From contig NZ_JAAUVN010000001.1 in the NCBI RefSeq assembly GCF_012030425.1, positions 186,001-250,000 on the forward strand: a DNA stretch of 64,000 bases, given 5' to 3'. Below, piece by piece: positions 55,421 to 64,000 of the stretch. The notes under the pieces are model-generated. The model ran no database searches. It was not told where the DNA came from and was given only the letters and a program-made list of their open reading frames with translations. Position 1 is the first letter of the stretch. Every line of letters starts with the position of its first letter. A program made the position numbers and the translations under genes. The stretch is from Sphingobacterium sp. B16(2022). Lineage in GTDB: Bacteria; Bacteroidota; Bacteroidia; Sphingobacteriales; Sphingobacteriaceae.

Positions 55421-57817
55421 ATGAAAATAAAAAGCTTAGTTACTTTGAAACATTTTAGAATTGTCAAATCATGGTTGAATAGTACATATAAAACCATTAA
55501 GTTTGGTCGTATTTGTACAGAGTCTCTACCAAAACGACAAACAGTACTTAATTTAAATAAAACTATAAATTGGCGTAGTCTCGGTCATAGTTTTATTTTT
55601 CTCTTTCTTTCGCATGCGACATTGGCGCAAAAAAAACCAGTAGAATATGTTAATCCATTTATTGGAACAACTAACTATGGTACGACTAATCCGGGTGCAC
55701 AAGTTCCGCAGGGGTTGATGAATGTTTCGCCTTTTAATGTCATGGGGTCATCTTTGAACAAATTTAATAAGGATGCACAATGGTGGTCTACTCCCTATGA
55801 ATATAACAATAAGTTTTTTACGGGATTTTCACATGTTAACCTGAGCGGTGTAGGATGTCCAGATATGGGGAGTCTTTTGCTGATGCCAACAACAGGCCGT
55901 CTTGATGTCGATTATCGGAATTATGGAAGTACTTACAAAAATGAAAGTGCCGCACCGGGTTATTATACCAATTATTTAGAAAAATATGGTGTGAAAACTG
56001 AAGCTACAGCGACACTACGAACAGGAATTTCCAGATTTACCTTTCCGAAGGGTAAAAGCCATATTTTACTTAATTTAGGTGAAGGGTTAACGAATGAAAC
56101 GGGAGCTACGATGCGATTTGTTAACGATCGAGAGATTGAAGGTTCAAAGTTATTGGGATCATTTTGTTATGTTAATAATCAAGCTGTATATCCGATTTAT
56201 TTTGTCTTAAGGTTGAGTAAGAAACCTTCGGAAAAGGGCTACTGGAAATTTCAGAAGCAAGGAGAAGTTTGGGAAAACGATTGGAATAAGGATGCTGGAA
56301 AGTATAAAGTTTTTACAGCATATCATAACGAAATGTCCGGGGATGATATTGGTGCTTATTTAAGCTTTGAAACTTCTGAAAACGAGCAGGTTGAAGTTCA
56401 GGTAGGAGTCTCCTTCGTAAGTATTGAAAATGCAAGACAAAATTTAGATCAAGAACAACCCAAAGGCGGATTTGATCAAATCAGATTAGCCGCTTCTAAG
56501 AGATGGAATGAAGATTTGTCGAAAATCGAAGTTGAAGGTGGTACTGAAGATCAGAAAACAGTCTTCTATACAGCATTGTACCATGCGCTAATACATCCAA
56601 ATATTCTTCAGGATGTTAATGGACAATATCCCGCTATGGAGACCCGTCAAACATTAAAAACGTCAGGAAATCGTTATACTGTATTTTCTCTATGGGATAC
56701 TTACCGCAATGTCCAACCGTTAATGAGTCTATTGTTTCCTGACCGACAAACAGAGATGATCCGTTCTATGATCGATATTTATAAAGAAAGCGGATGGATG
56801 CCTAAATGGGAGCTTTATGGTCGCGAATCTTATACCATGGATGGAGATCCCGCAATTCCCGTTATCGTTGATGCATGGATGAAAGGTATTCGAGATTATG
56901 ATCATGAAGCTGCATACGAGGCGTTTTATAAATCAGCAACAACTATAGATAGTACCAATAAAATTCGTCCTGATAATGCTGATTATGTAAAATACGGTTA
57001 CGTACCACTACGTGCCAAATTTGATAACTCAGTGTCTCATTCAATTGAGTATTTCCTTGCGGACTGGAACCTTTCACAGTTCGCGGCTTCACTAGGAAAG
57101 AAAGAAGATGCCAAAATGTTTGCTGAGCGGGCAAAAGGTTATAAGCACTACTATTCAAAAGAGTATGGAACTTTTAGACCTATACTTCCTGATGGTAAAT
57201 TTCTAACCCCTTTTGATCCTTTGCAAGGTGCTAATTTCGAACCAAATCCTGGTTTTCATGAAGGAAATGCTTGGAATTATACTTTTGCCATTCCACATGA
57301 TATTGCTGGATTAGTGAAATTAATGGGGGGTAAGCATAATTTTGTGGAAAAACTTCAAGCTACTTTTGATAAAGGATATTTTGACGTTACTAATGAACCT
57401 GATATGCTTTATCCGCATATCTTTTCGGAAATCGAAGGGGAGGAGTGGCGTACTCAAAAATTAGTAACGGAGATTTTAGAAACTCATTTTAAGAATGCTC
57501 CAGGAGGAATACCTGGTAATGACGATACAGGCACAATGTCTACTTGGGCATCTATGAATATGATGGGAATATATCCGTTATGTCCAGGGAGGCCGGAGTA
57601 CACGGTTGTAACTCCGGTATTCGATAAGGTGACGATACATTTAGATGCAAAATATCATCACGGTAAAGATAAGTTGATTATCAGAAGGGACCGTAAAGGT
57701 GATGCAGGATTTATTAACGGTATTTCAATTGATGGGAAAAAAGTAAAGGGCTTTAAAATATCTCACCATGATCTTGTTAATAGTAATGAAATTGTAATTA
57801 CTACTGGAAATCGTTGA
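55421..57817 (+). CDS. GH92 alpha-mannosidase, exported
   Basis: A 798-residue GH92 family exo-alpha-mannosidase. The N-terminal beta domain begins VEYVNPFIGTTNYG near residue 74. The catalytic (alpha/alpha)6 domain carries the general acid Glu614 in HEGNAWNY and the paired Asp701-Asp702 in PGNDDTGTMSTW, a calcium/base motif. The signal hydrophobic core (HSFIFLFLSHATLAQ) starts only at about residue 55, behind a 50-residue basic N-extension; no closer ATG exists. It should trim mannose from N-glycans or mannans. It is followed by a sulfatase gene. Confidence 0.93.
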   Translation: MKIKSLVTLKHFRIVKSWLNSTYKTIKFGRICTESLPKRQTVLNLNKTINWRSLGHSFIFLFLSHATLAQKKPVEYVNPFIGTTNYGTTNPGAQVPQGLMNVSPFNVMGSSLNKFNKDAQWWSTPYEYNNKFFTGFSHVNLSGVGCPDMGSLLLMPTTGRLDVDYRNYGSTYKNESAAPGYYTNYLEKYGVKTEATATLRTGISRFTFPKGKSHILLNLGEGLTNETGATMRFVNDREIEGSKLLGSFCYVNNQAVYPIYFVLRLSKKPSEKGYWKFQKQGEVWENDWNKDAGKYKVFTAYHNEMSGDDIGAYLSFETSENEQVEVQVGVSFVSIENARQNLDQEQPKGGFDQIRLAASKRWNEDLSKIEVEGGTEDQKTVFYTALYHALIHPNILQDVNGQYPAMETRQTLKTSGNRYTVFSLWDTYRNVQPLMSLLFPDRQTEMIRSMIDIYKESGWMPKWELYGRESYTMDGDPAIPVIVDAWMKGIRDYDHEAAYEAFYKSATTIDSTNKIRPDNADYVKYGYVPLRAKFDNSVSHSIEYFLADWNLSQFAASLGKKEDAKMFAERAKGYKHYYSKEYGTFRPILPDGKFLTPFDPLQGANFEPNPGFHEGNAWNYTFAIPHDIAGLVKLMGGKHNFVEKLQATFDKGYFDVTNEPDMLYPHIFSEIEGEEWRTQKLVTEILETHFKNAPGGIPGNDDTGTMSTWASMNMMGIYPLCPGRPEYTVVTPVFDKVTIHLDAKYHHGKDKLIIRRDRKGDAGFINGISIDGKKVKGFKISHHDLVNSNEIVITTGNR

Positions 57818-57844
57818 TATATGTTTTTAACAGTGAATTATTTG

Positions 57845-57874
57845 AAAAAAATAGCCTTAGGGCTATTTTTTTTT
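57845..57874 (+). terminator. Terminator after GH92 gene
   Basis: A 12-bp stem (AAAAAAATAGCC paired with GGCTATTTTTTT) with a 4-nt loop and a long T run. Confidence 0.8.
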
Positions 57875-58063
57875 GATTTGAATATTCCAACTTAGTTCGA
57901 TAATCTTTATTCTTTTAATAATTTGCATCTTTCCTTTAGCTTCATTCTGAATTTTTTTTAATAACTATTGAAGTTGATATTTTTTTATTGATGACCATAT
58001 CTGATAAAGTAAAAGTATTTTAGGTGGAAGCATTCATTTTTTATTATTTTGTGACTATAATAA

Positions 58064-58071
58064 TAAATTTG
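58064..58071 (+). promoter_or_regulatory. Sulfatase promoter, -7 element TAAATTTG
   Basis: An exact TAnnTTTG match 73 nt before the sulfatase ATG. The -33 element is not clear at standard distance. Confidence 0.4.
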
Positions 58072-58144
58072 AATTATACCTTTTATATTAAATACTTAAC
58101 GACATATTACACGTGTAGTTTTTGTAAAAAAAATAACCATAAAG

Positions 58145-59641
58145 ATGATTAGAAATTTAAACATATGCACCTTAGTAAGTCTATTTTTTGCTATTGGAAA
58201 CATTTATGCACAAAGGAGTACTAAACCTAATATCATATATATTTATGCAGATGATTTGGGGTATGGTGAGATTGAACCTTATGGGCAGCAGAAAATAAAA
58301 ACTCCTAATCTATTAAAATTAGCTGAGAAGGGGATGACTTTTACACAACATTATGCTAGTACACCTGTATGTGCACCATCCCGTGCTATGCTTATGACTG
58401 GTAAACATGGTGGGCATGCTTATATTCGTGGTAATTATGAACTTGGTGGATTTCCTGATAGTCTTGAAGGTGGGCAGATGCCCCTGCCGGAAGGCACATT
58501 AACCATTCCTAAGATGCTGAAGCAGATTGGATATCGTACAGCTATGGCGGGTAAGTGGGGATTAGGTATGAATAATACGCCAGGTAGCCCCTTGAGACAG
58601 GGATTTGATTATTATATCTCGGTTTTAGATCAGAAACAAGCTCACAATTTTTATCCAACTCACTTATGGGAAAATGATGTGCGATTAACATTGAACAACC
58701 CTGTAATGGATGTGCATAAGGCACTTAATCCAGCTACAGCGACTGACGCAGATTTTGACTATTATATAGGGAAGGAATATGCAACTGATATAATGGCTGA
58801 AAAAGCACTCAAATTTATTTCAGAGAATAAGGAACAGCCATTTTTTCTTTATCTGCCATTTACACAACCACATGTGTCATTGCAGGCACCTCAAGAATAT
58901 ATTGATATGTACAAAGGTGTTTTTGATGAAAAACCTTACTATGGACAGCAAGGATATGCAGCTACTAAATATCCTTATGCAACATACGCTGCAATGATTA
59001 CTTATTTGGATGCTCAGGTCGGTAAAATAATGAACCGAATCTCGGATCTGGGTCTTGATGAGAATACAATCATTATGTTTTCGAGTGATAATGGTACGAC
59101 ATTTAATGGCGGTGTAAATCCAAAATTCTTTAGAAGCGTCGGTGACTTAAGAGGTCTAAAAATGGATGTATTCGAAGGAGGGATCCGTGTGCCTTTTATT
59201 GCATCTTGGCCAGGAAATATTTCGGCGGGAGTGAAATCTGATTTTGCATCAGCGCAGTATGATATTATGGCCACAATAGCTGCAGTCACTGGTCAAAAAA
59301 TTGAAAATACCGATGGTATTTCATTATTGCCAACACTTTTGGGAAAAACAGATGAACAACAAGATCATGATTTTTTATATTGGGAATATCCGGAAAACGG
59401 AGGACAGATCGCAATCCGTTTAGGGAAATGGAAAGCTGTTAAATTAGATGTCCGTAAGAAAGGCTACAGTAGGACACCTTGGATGATTTTTGATCTTGAA
59501 AATGATAGGAAGGAAGAGCACGATTTAGCTGCTCAGCATCCAGAACTAATTAAAAAATTTGATACTATAGTAGATCATCAACATCAACCAGCACATATCA
59601 AAGAATGGGAGTTTATTAATCCAAAATTCACTAAAAAGTAA
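58145..59641 (+). CDS. Secreted Cys-type arylsulfatase
   Basis: A 498-residue sulfatase with a signal peptide (about residues 1-22, ending IYAQ). The metal pair is Asp36-Asp37 in IYADDLGYGE. The formylglycine motif CAPSR has Cys76 as the residue to be modified, and TGKHGGHAYIRGNY follows. A second metal motif is MFSSDNGTTFNGG. The Cys-type enzyme needs an anaerobic sulfatase maturase or FGE, neither of which is in the window. Substrate is unknown; the neighbouring GH92 gene hints at sulfated glycans. Confidence 0.93.
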   Translation: MIRNLNICTLVSLFFAIGNIYAQRSTKPNIIYIYADDLGYGEIEPYGQQKIKTPNLLKLAEKGMTFTQHYASTPVCAPSRAMLMTGKHGGHAYIRGNYELGGFPDSLEGGQMPLPEGTLTIPKMLKQIGYRTAMAGKWGLGMNNTPGSPLRQGFDYYISVLDQKQAHNFYPTHLWENDVRLTLNNPVMDVHKALNPATATDADFDYYIGKEYATDIMAEKALKFISENKEQPFFLYLPFTQPHVSLQAPQEYIDMYKGVFDEKPYYGQQGYAATKYPYATYAAMITYLDAQVGKIMNRISDLGLDENTIIMFSSDNGTTFNGGVNPKFFRSVGDLRGLKMDVFEGGIRVPFIASWPGNISAGVKSDFASAQYDIMATIAAVTGQKIENTDGISLLPTLLGKTDEQQDHDFLYWEYPENGGQIAIRLGKWKAVKLDVRKKGYSRTPWMIFDLENDRKEEHDLAAQHPELIKKFDTIVDHQHQPAHIKEWEFINPKFTKK

Positions 59642-59720
59642 TGTTTTAACAGAATTTTCTTACTTTACTTTTGTTCACTTGGGGATTGCATATTATTTTT
59701 CAAGTTACGGAGGTATTTAT

Positions 59721-60356
59721 ATGATAGAAATGAATAATAAAGAAGAAAAAGCAGAATTTTGGGAATCTGCTTTTGTTGAAAAAAGTGAAATGTGGGGTTT
59801 CGAACCAGCAAAAACAGCTGTTTTAACGGCTGATTTTTTTATCAAAGAGCTTGTTAAAAATGTACTTATCCCGGGAATAGGGTATGGTCGTAATGCTCAG
59901 GTTTTTAAAGATAAGGGTATGGCTGTTACGGGAATAGAAATATCGAAGACAGCAATCAAGATGGCGAGGGCTCATTATGGATCGGATATGCTAATTTTTA
60001 ATGGATCTGTTACTGATATGCCTTTTGATCAAAATAAATATGATGGTATATTTTGTTATGCTTTAATTCATTTATTGGATAGCCAAGAAAGGATTAAACT
60101 AATTCAGGATTGTTATGATCAACTCAATGTCAACGGATATATGTTTTTTACGGCAATTTCTAAGAAGGCTGATAGTTACAAAAAAGGAAGATATATTGAT
60201 AAGGATCGTTATGAAGTATTCGAAGGAGTAAAGCTTTTTTTCTATGATGAGCATGCTATTGAATCCGAGTTTAAGCATGTTGGGCTATTTGAAATTGAGG
60301 AAATTGATGAAAGTCAACCCTTTTTTTTAATAAAATGTAAGAAATCTAATAATTGA
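59721..60356 (+). CDS. Class I SAM-dependent methyltransferase (TehB/TPMT-like)
   Basis: A 211-residue methyltransferase from ATG 59721; a TTG at 59679 and ATG 59730 are in-frame alternatives. SAM motif I is VLIPGIGYGRNAQVFKDKGM (about residues 47-66), followed by VTGIEISKTAIKMARAHYG. The order resembles small-molecule methyltransferases of the TehB/thiopurine type, which detoxify chalcogens or thiols. The target cannot be told from sequence. It sits 79 nt after the sulfatase gene with no terminator between. Confidence 0.85.
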   Translation: MIEMNNKEEKAEFWESAFVEKSEMWGFEPAKTAVLTADFFIKELVKNVLIPGIGYGRNAQVFKDKGMAVTGIEISKTAIKMARAHYGSDMLIFNGSVTDMPFDQNKYDGIFCYALIHLLDSQERIKLIQDCYDQLNVNGYMFFTAISKKADSYKKGRYIDKDRYEVFEGVKLFFYDEHAIESEFKHVGLFEIEEIDESQPFFLIKCKKSNN

Positions 60357-60415
60357 GTTCATTATTTAGTTTCTTAAAACTAACTGCACATAGTAACGAC
60401 CTGTCGATTTATCTA

Positions 60416-61024
60416 TTATAAAGAATCCTGTATGTATGAAGCAAGATCGTTATCCATTTTACTTGGACTACTTTTTAGTTGTTGTATAATTCGTTGACGT
60501 TCTTCTTTTGTTTTATTTTGACTTAATTTCTTCTGCCCTTGTAACTCATTTACCTCTAACTCGAAGATTACTATACCTTGCATCATTCCCTTTTTGAATT
60601 TTTTAGATTGATTATTCCACTGTTGTAAGTAATCTTTTTCATAAAATAAAATCATTTGCTCTAAAGCATTGATTTTAGCCTCTTCATCTGTTATAATTTT
60701 TGCAGTTCCATAAGCATGAACAGCAATATAATCCCAAGTAGGTACGCTTTCTACTTTATCATAATGTTGAGGAGATATATAAGCATGAGGTTCGGTAAAT
60801 ATAACTAGTGAAGTATTTTTTGAAATATACGCGACTTGTTCATTATTTTTTGCAAAATGGGCAGTAAGAATAAGTTTATCTGAAGTGTCGTTTACAACAA
60901 AAGGTAGCTGTGTAGCAATTGGAATATTATTCTTTACTGTAATTATGGTGGCAAAGCTATATTTTTTCATGAAAGCAATCTGCTCAGCTTCATGCTCAAT
61001 TTTAAAATTATTGGGTATAAACAT
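60416..61024 (-). CDS. PaiB-like FMN-binding protein
   Basis: A 202-residue protein of the PaiB/FMN-binding negative-regulator family. The N-terminus MFIPNNFKI, then FMKKYSFATIITVKNN, TQLPFVVND and VPTWDYIAVHAYGTAKI, define the split-barrel FMN site. The C-terminal KMDNDLASYI is typical. Bacillus PaiB is described as a repressor of sporulation and protease genes, but the family has no DNA-binding motif that I can see. It lies 23 nt downstream of the EamA transporter gene. Confidence 0.9.
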   Translation of the reverse strand: MFIPNNFKIEHEAEQIAFMKKYSFATIITVKNNIPIATQLPFVVNDTSDKLILTAHFAKNNEQVAYISKNTSLVIFTEPHAYISPQHYDKVESVPTWDYIAVHAYGTAKIITDEEAKINALEQMILFYEKDYLQQWNNQSKKFKKGMMQGIVIFELEVNELQGQKKLSQNKTKEERQRIIQQLKSSPSKMDNDLASYIQDSL

Positions 61025-61047
61025 AATTTTATTTTAAATAGGATTTA

Positions 61048-61938
61048 TTATTTAGCATATTTTTTTGATCCTGCAACACAGAGTATGACAGCCATCGTTA
61101 TTCCTATCATATTAAGACTTACTTTTTCATTCAAAAAAATTGATGCTACGGCTAGTCCAAGAAACGGTTGAAGTAATTGTAACTGTCCAATAGATGCAAT
61201 TCCTCCTTGAGCTAATCCTTTATACCAAAATATGAAAGCTATAAACATGCTAAAAATAGAGACGTATGCTAGCCCGAACCATGCCTTTATATCTACGTTT
61301 GCAAATGATAGTGGTCTGTAAAAAAATACTAGGGGTATCATAAATGGCAGTGATAAGACTAGCGCCCAGGAAATTACTTGCCAGCCCCCCAATGTTTTTG
61401 ATAGTTTCGCCCCTTCTGCATATCCTAATCCACACAGTATCACGGCAACTAACATCAGTGAATTACCAAGTGGTGAGGTTGTTATTCCTTGTGCAATAGC
61501 ATAACCTATTATAAAAAGGCTACCTATTATTGAGAATAACCAGAATAAAGGTTTCGGCCTTTCACCACCTCGAAGCACGCCAAAACTAGCGGTTGCAAGT
61601 GGAAGTAGTCCTAAAAATACAAGTGAATCTGCGGATGTAAGATATTGTAGTGCTAAAGCGCTTAAAAGAGGGAAACCAATTACAACACCGACTGCAACTA
61701 TAAACAAAGGAATAATTTGTTTTTGTGTAGGTTTTCTCTCTTTGAAAATTATTAATCCGCCTAAAGCAAGTAACCCGGCAATTGTGGCACGGGAAACAGT
61801 TAAAAATATAGGATTTAAATCTAGTACCGCAATTCTTGTTGCAGGAAGAGAGCCACTGAATAATAATACACCTATAATGCCATTAATCCATCCGTTAGAT
61901 CGAATTTTTGTTCCATAATTTATAGCTGTTTTTTTCAT
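61048..61938 (-). CDS. EamA/DMT-family exporter
   Basis: A 296-residue membrane protein with ten hydrophobic helices in two EamA repeats (about residues 17-150 and 160-290). The first repeat includes LPATRIAVLDLNPIFLTVSR and the second includes FWYKGLAQGGIASIGQLQLL followed by PFLGLAVASIFLNEK. These are small drug- or metabolite-exporter patterns; many export amino acids. It is divergent from a MocR-type regulator and upstream of the PaiB-like gene, suggesting a regulated unit. Confidence 0.92.
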   Translation of the reverse strand: MKKTAINYGTKIRSNGWINGIIGVLLFSGSLPATRIAVLDLNPIFLTVSRATIAGLLALGGLIIFKERKPTQKQIIPLFIVAVGVVIGFPLLSALALQYLTSADSLVFLGLLPLATASFGVLRGGERPKPLFWLFSIIGSLFIIGYAIAQGITTSPLGNSLMLVAVILCGLGYAEGAKLSKTLGGWQVISWALVLSLPFMIPLVFFYRPLSFANVDIKAWFGLAYVSIFSMFIAFIFWYKGLAQGGIASIGQLQLLQPFLGLAVASIFLNEKVSLNMIGITMAVILCVAGSKKYAK

Positions 61939-61954
61939 TAAATTTTCATTTGAT

Positions 61955-61962
61955 CAAAAGTA
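61955..61962 (-). promoter_or_regulatory. EamA-PaiB promoter, -7 element
   Basis: On the minus strand TACTTTTG matches TAnnTTTG exactly and ends 16 nt before the EamA ATG. Confidence 0.5.
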
Positions 61963-61993
61963 CATGAACATCATTTATGAGCACAGTATCAGT

Positions 61994-62025
61994 TTTGATT
62001 TATTTAATGGATACAGTTATATTTA
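61994..62025 (+). promoter_or_regulatory. MocR gene promoter ending beside the start codon
   Basis: TTTG at 61994-61997, a 20-nt spacer, then TATATTTA at 62018-62025 (one change from TAnnTTTG), ending 4 nt before ATG 62030. It supports the 62030 start and a leaderless mRNA. Confidence 0.5.
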
Positions 62026-62029
62026 TACT

Positions 62030-63454
62030 ATGAAAAGAGATTTTTTATACGATGAAATTGCTCGTAAAATCAGTAATCAAATTAAAAGTGGCTTATTGCA
62101 ACCTGGTGATCGTCTCCCATCAATCCGAACGTTCAGTCATGAGCAAGGGGTAAGTGTGAACACTGTCAAACGTGTATTTCTTGAATTAGAAGCACAGTCT
62201 CTTATTCAGTCCAAGCCTCAGTCGGGTTATTTTGTTAGTCCGGCGTCTTACCTAAAGATTCCATTAACAGAAGTAAGTAAAACTTCGCTAGGCATTGGCA
62301 ATGTTGAGCCAAAGGAACTTATAAGTCGTGTATATGCAAATATGGGAAAATCAGATCTGACACTATTCTCTATTGGCATTCCTTCTGGTAATTTGTTGCC
62401 ATTAGCAAAATTGAAAAAAGAACTTATTCTCGCTACAAGGGCATTAAAGGAGGGTGGAACTGAATATGAACCAATAGAAGGAAATTTAAAACTACGAAGA
62501 ATGATTGCTATCCGATCATTAGCATGGGGAGGGAAGTTACAAGAAAGTGATTTGGTAACGACTAATGGAGGTATGCATGCTTTATCTTTATGTTTAATGG
62601 CATTAACTAAACCGGGTGATACTTTAGCATTAGAAAGTCCCTGTTATCCTGGTATTTTACAGCTTGCAATAAGTCTAGGATTACAAGTTATTGAAGTGGC
62701 AACCCATCCGATTACAGGAATTGATATCGAATCGTTAAAAAAAATAATACCAGTTATTCATGTATGTCTCTTAGTACCAAATTATAATACCCCGTTGGGA
62801 AGCTGTATTCCCGATAGTAATAAAAATGAAATTGTTAATTTATTATCAAAGCATCATATTCCAATAATAGAGGATGATGTATATGGAGATTTGTATTTTG
62901 GTTCTACAAGACCAAAATGCTGTAAATCTTACGATACAGAAGGAAATGTGCTTTGGTGCAGTTCTATTTCAAAGACTTTGGCACCAGGTTATCGGGTAGG
63001 TTGGATTGCTCCAGGCAAGTATAAAGAGCAGATTTTAAAGTTAAAACTCGTACATGCTATATCTTCAACATCCGTGGTCCACGAAGCTGTAGGAAACTTT
63101 TTAAAATCTGGACGGTACGACAATCATCTTAGACATCTTCGAAGTACACTATCTGACAACTTTCAGCATTATGCCCAGACTATCGCTTCATACTTTCCGG
63201 AAGGAACTAAAATAAGTCGTCCACAAGGAGGACTTGCATTATGGGTTGAGTTTAATGAAAACATAAATACGGCCGAACTGTACGAATTTGCACTTAAACA
63301 CAATATAAGTATTGCACCAGGCCGGATGTTTACCCTCCAAGATCAATATAATAACTGTATGAGGCTTTGTTATGGACTTCCTTGGAACAACGAATTGCAA
63401 TTTAAACTGAAACAACTGGGTAATTTTGCCAAAATTCTTGATAAAAAAATATAA
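62030..63454 (+). CDS. MocR/PdxR-type regulator (GntR-aminotransferase)
   Basis: A 474-residue fusion from ATG 62030; an ATG at 61964 adds 22 residues that overlap the divergent promoter. The N-terminal GntR winged helix (residues 1-70) contains LLQPGDRLPSIRTFSHEQGV and SVNTVKRVFLELEA. The C-terminal fold-type I aminotransferase-like domain has the PLP lysine K315 in SSISKTLAPGYRVGW. MocR proteins sense PLP or amines and regulate adjacent genes, here most likely the EamA-PaiB unit. Whether it retains aminotransferase activity is unknown. Confidence 0.92.
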   Translation: MKRDFLYDEIARKISNQIKSGLLQPGDRLPSIRTFSHEQGVSVNTVKRVFLELEAQSLIQSKPQSGYFVSPASYLKIPLTEVSKTSLGIGNVEPKELISRVYANMGKSDLTLFSIGIPSGNLLPLAKLKKELILATRALKEGGTEYEPIEGNLKLRRMIAIRSLAWGGKLQESDLVTTNGGMHALSLCLMALTKPGDTLALESPCYPGILQLAISLGLQVIEVATHPITGIDIESLKKIIPVIHVCLLVPNYNTPLGSCIPDSNKNEIVNLLSKHHIPIIEDDVYGDLYFGSTRPKCCKSYDTEGNVLWCSSISKTLAPGYRVGWIAPGKYKEQILKLKLVHAISSTSVVHEAVGNFLKSGRYDNHLRHLRSTLSDNFQHYAQTIASYFPEGTKISRPQGGLALWVEFNENINTAELYEFALKHNISIAPGRMFTLQDQYNNCMRLCYGLPWNNELQFKLKQLGNFAKILDKKI

Positions 63455-63900
63455 ATAGTTTGATTTAATATATCGCTAACCCGTTGTGCATTATGATATA
63501 GGGCTATAAATAAGATAAATAAGTTGTTCATTACTCTGATAATCAGTAAACTGTTTTTTCATGCGAGCCGGAGCAGGCTCATGCCTATTTCTTCCATTTC
63601 ATCAGTTTTACTAAGTGCAATGAGTTTCAGCCAGAATATTTTTGTTACACAACCGGAGGTTCCTCTCTTTAATTTTAGGTGCAGCAAACGAAGATCAGAT
63701 GATTACCAAATTATAACTTTTAACATTATTTGTTCAGTGTTTGTTCAGTACTTGCTCAGTGATCACTCAGTATAGACTGTATCAATATTGACTGATTACT
63801 GTCTAAAAATTGATTAAAAATTGCTATTAATTAAAATCTGGTATTAGGATGTTTCCGTTTTAATGTTTATCTTAATTATCTATAAACTAATCAGGTAATT
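63455..63900. other. Intergenic region with a possible gene remnant
   Basis: A 446-nt gap. On the minus strand a 47-codon open stretch (63559-63702), without a start codon, ends in ALSKTDEMEEIGMSLLRLA. It reads like the tail of a degraded protein gene, but I cannot name it. The right part holds the 11-bp repeats at 63730-63773. Confidence 0.4.
63730..63773. repeat. Four 11-bp direct repeats upstream of DUF6266 gene
   Basis: The units TTGTTCAGTGT, TTGTTCAGTAC, TTGCTCAGTGA and TCACTCAGTAT follow each other with a constant 11-nt period, so they lie on one face of the helix. They are about 130 nt upstream of the DUF6266 start. Confidence 0.6.
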
Positions 63901-64000
63901 ATGGCAATCATCAAAAATGGCGTTAATGGGACTGTTTCCGGGAAAGCAGGTTCTGTTGTGTTTGTCTTAACGAAAACAGGAAATTATGTGCGTTCTCTCC
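63901..64000 (+). CDS. DUF6266 family protein, 5' part
   Basis: The first 33 codons of a gene cut by the window edge. The opening MAIIKNGVNGTVSGKAGSVV followed by YVRSL is the conserved N-terminus of DUF6266, a Bacteroidota family of unknown function that is often multicopy. No stop occurs before the edge. Full members are about 200 residues. Confidence 0.8.
   Translation, partial: MAIIKNGVNGTVSGKAGSVVFVLTKTGNYVRSL

Larger units (their letters stand above)
57818..58144. other. Intergenic region between GH92 and sulfatase genes
   Basis: A 327-nt gap containing the GH92 terminator (57845-57874) and the -7 element TAAATTTG at 58064-58071 for the sulfatase. No gene is supported. Confidence 0.6.

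Noticed and set aside
63524..63775. 83-codon plus-strand frame near the right edge
   Set aside because: Composition is that of a shadow of the minus-strand remnant, and it runs through the 11-bp repeats.

Overview
The window looks like a stretch of chromosome from a low-GC Bacteroidota, most likely family Sphingobacteriaceae (Sphingobacterium or a close relative). This rests on several things seen together: Bacteroidota-type -7 promoter elements (TAnnTTTG) in front of many genes, very few Shine-Dalgarno sequences, and families typical of the phylum (DUF6965, DUF4230 and DUF6266 proteins, a DPP-IV peptidase, a PnuC-type thiamine transporter behind a TPP riboswitch, and malate:quinone oxidoreductase). 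No rRNA, tRNA, CRISPR array, insertion sequence or complete prophage was recognised.

Layout. 0.1-3 kb is a minus-strand block (DUF423 membrane protein, ElaA-type GNAT, YqeY, an SDR dehydrogenase, menaquinone methyltransferase). 3.4-13 kb is mainly plus-strand housekeeping: dnaB, dinB, a DPP-IV-like peptidase, dxr, rseP and ywbE-like. 13-22 kb holds panB (first copy), an RluA-type pseudouridine synthase with TlpA and pyrF, a TPR protein, guaA overlapping a receptor-like lipoprotein, and an RsmB-like RNA methyltransferase. 22-31 kb holds a universal stress protein, an NlpC/P60 peptidase, a beta-barrel protein, the grpE-dnaJ pair, an FtsE-like ATPase, a LuxC-like acyl-CoA reductase divergent from a ferredoxin, and a dicarboxylate symporter. 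31-42 kb holds an Lrp regulator divergent from a cysteine synthase, a DsbD-like protein, a polysaccharide deacetylase, a zinc metallopeptidase, a LuxE-like synthetase with fabG, and mqo.

42-64 kb is more accessory. It contains a TPP riboswitch followed by pnuT and a translationally overlapping acyl-CoA-dehydrogenase-fold flavoenzyme. It also contains a trimethylamine-monooxygenase-like FMO, a second panB followed by a MarR-GNAT fusion under a very good promoter with operator-like repeats, and a degenerate tandem repeat near 53.0-53.2 kb. After that come a small SRPBCC/DinB/DUF1801 operon, a GH92 alpha-mannosidase next to a sulfatase, an EamA-PaiB unit divergent from a MocR regulator, and the first 33 codons of a DUF6266 protein running off the right edge.

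Themes. Cofactor supply recurs (menaquinone, pantothenate twice, isoprenoid, thiamine uptake). So do envelope and redox maintenance (RseP, DsbD-like, TlpA, NlpC/P60, deacetylase) and stress proteins (GrpE/DnaJ, Usp, Pol IV). The items most worth following up are the riboswitch-controlled flavoenzyme beside the thiamine transporter, the duplicated panB with its regulator, the LuxC/LuxE-like pair, the repeat array at 53 kb, and a set of promoters so close to start codons that the mRNAs may be leaderless. All functional calls come from reading motifs; no database search was run.
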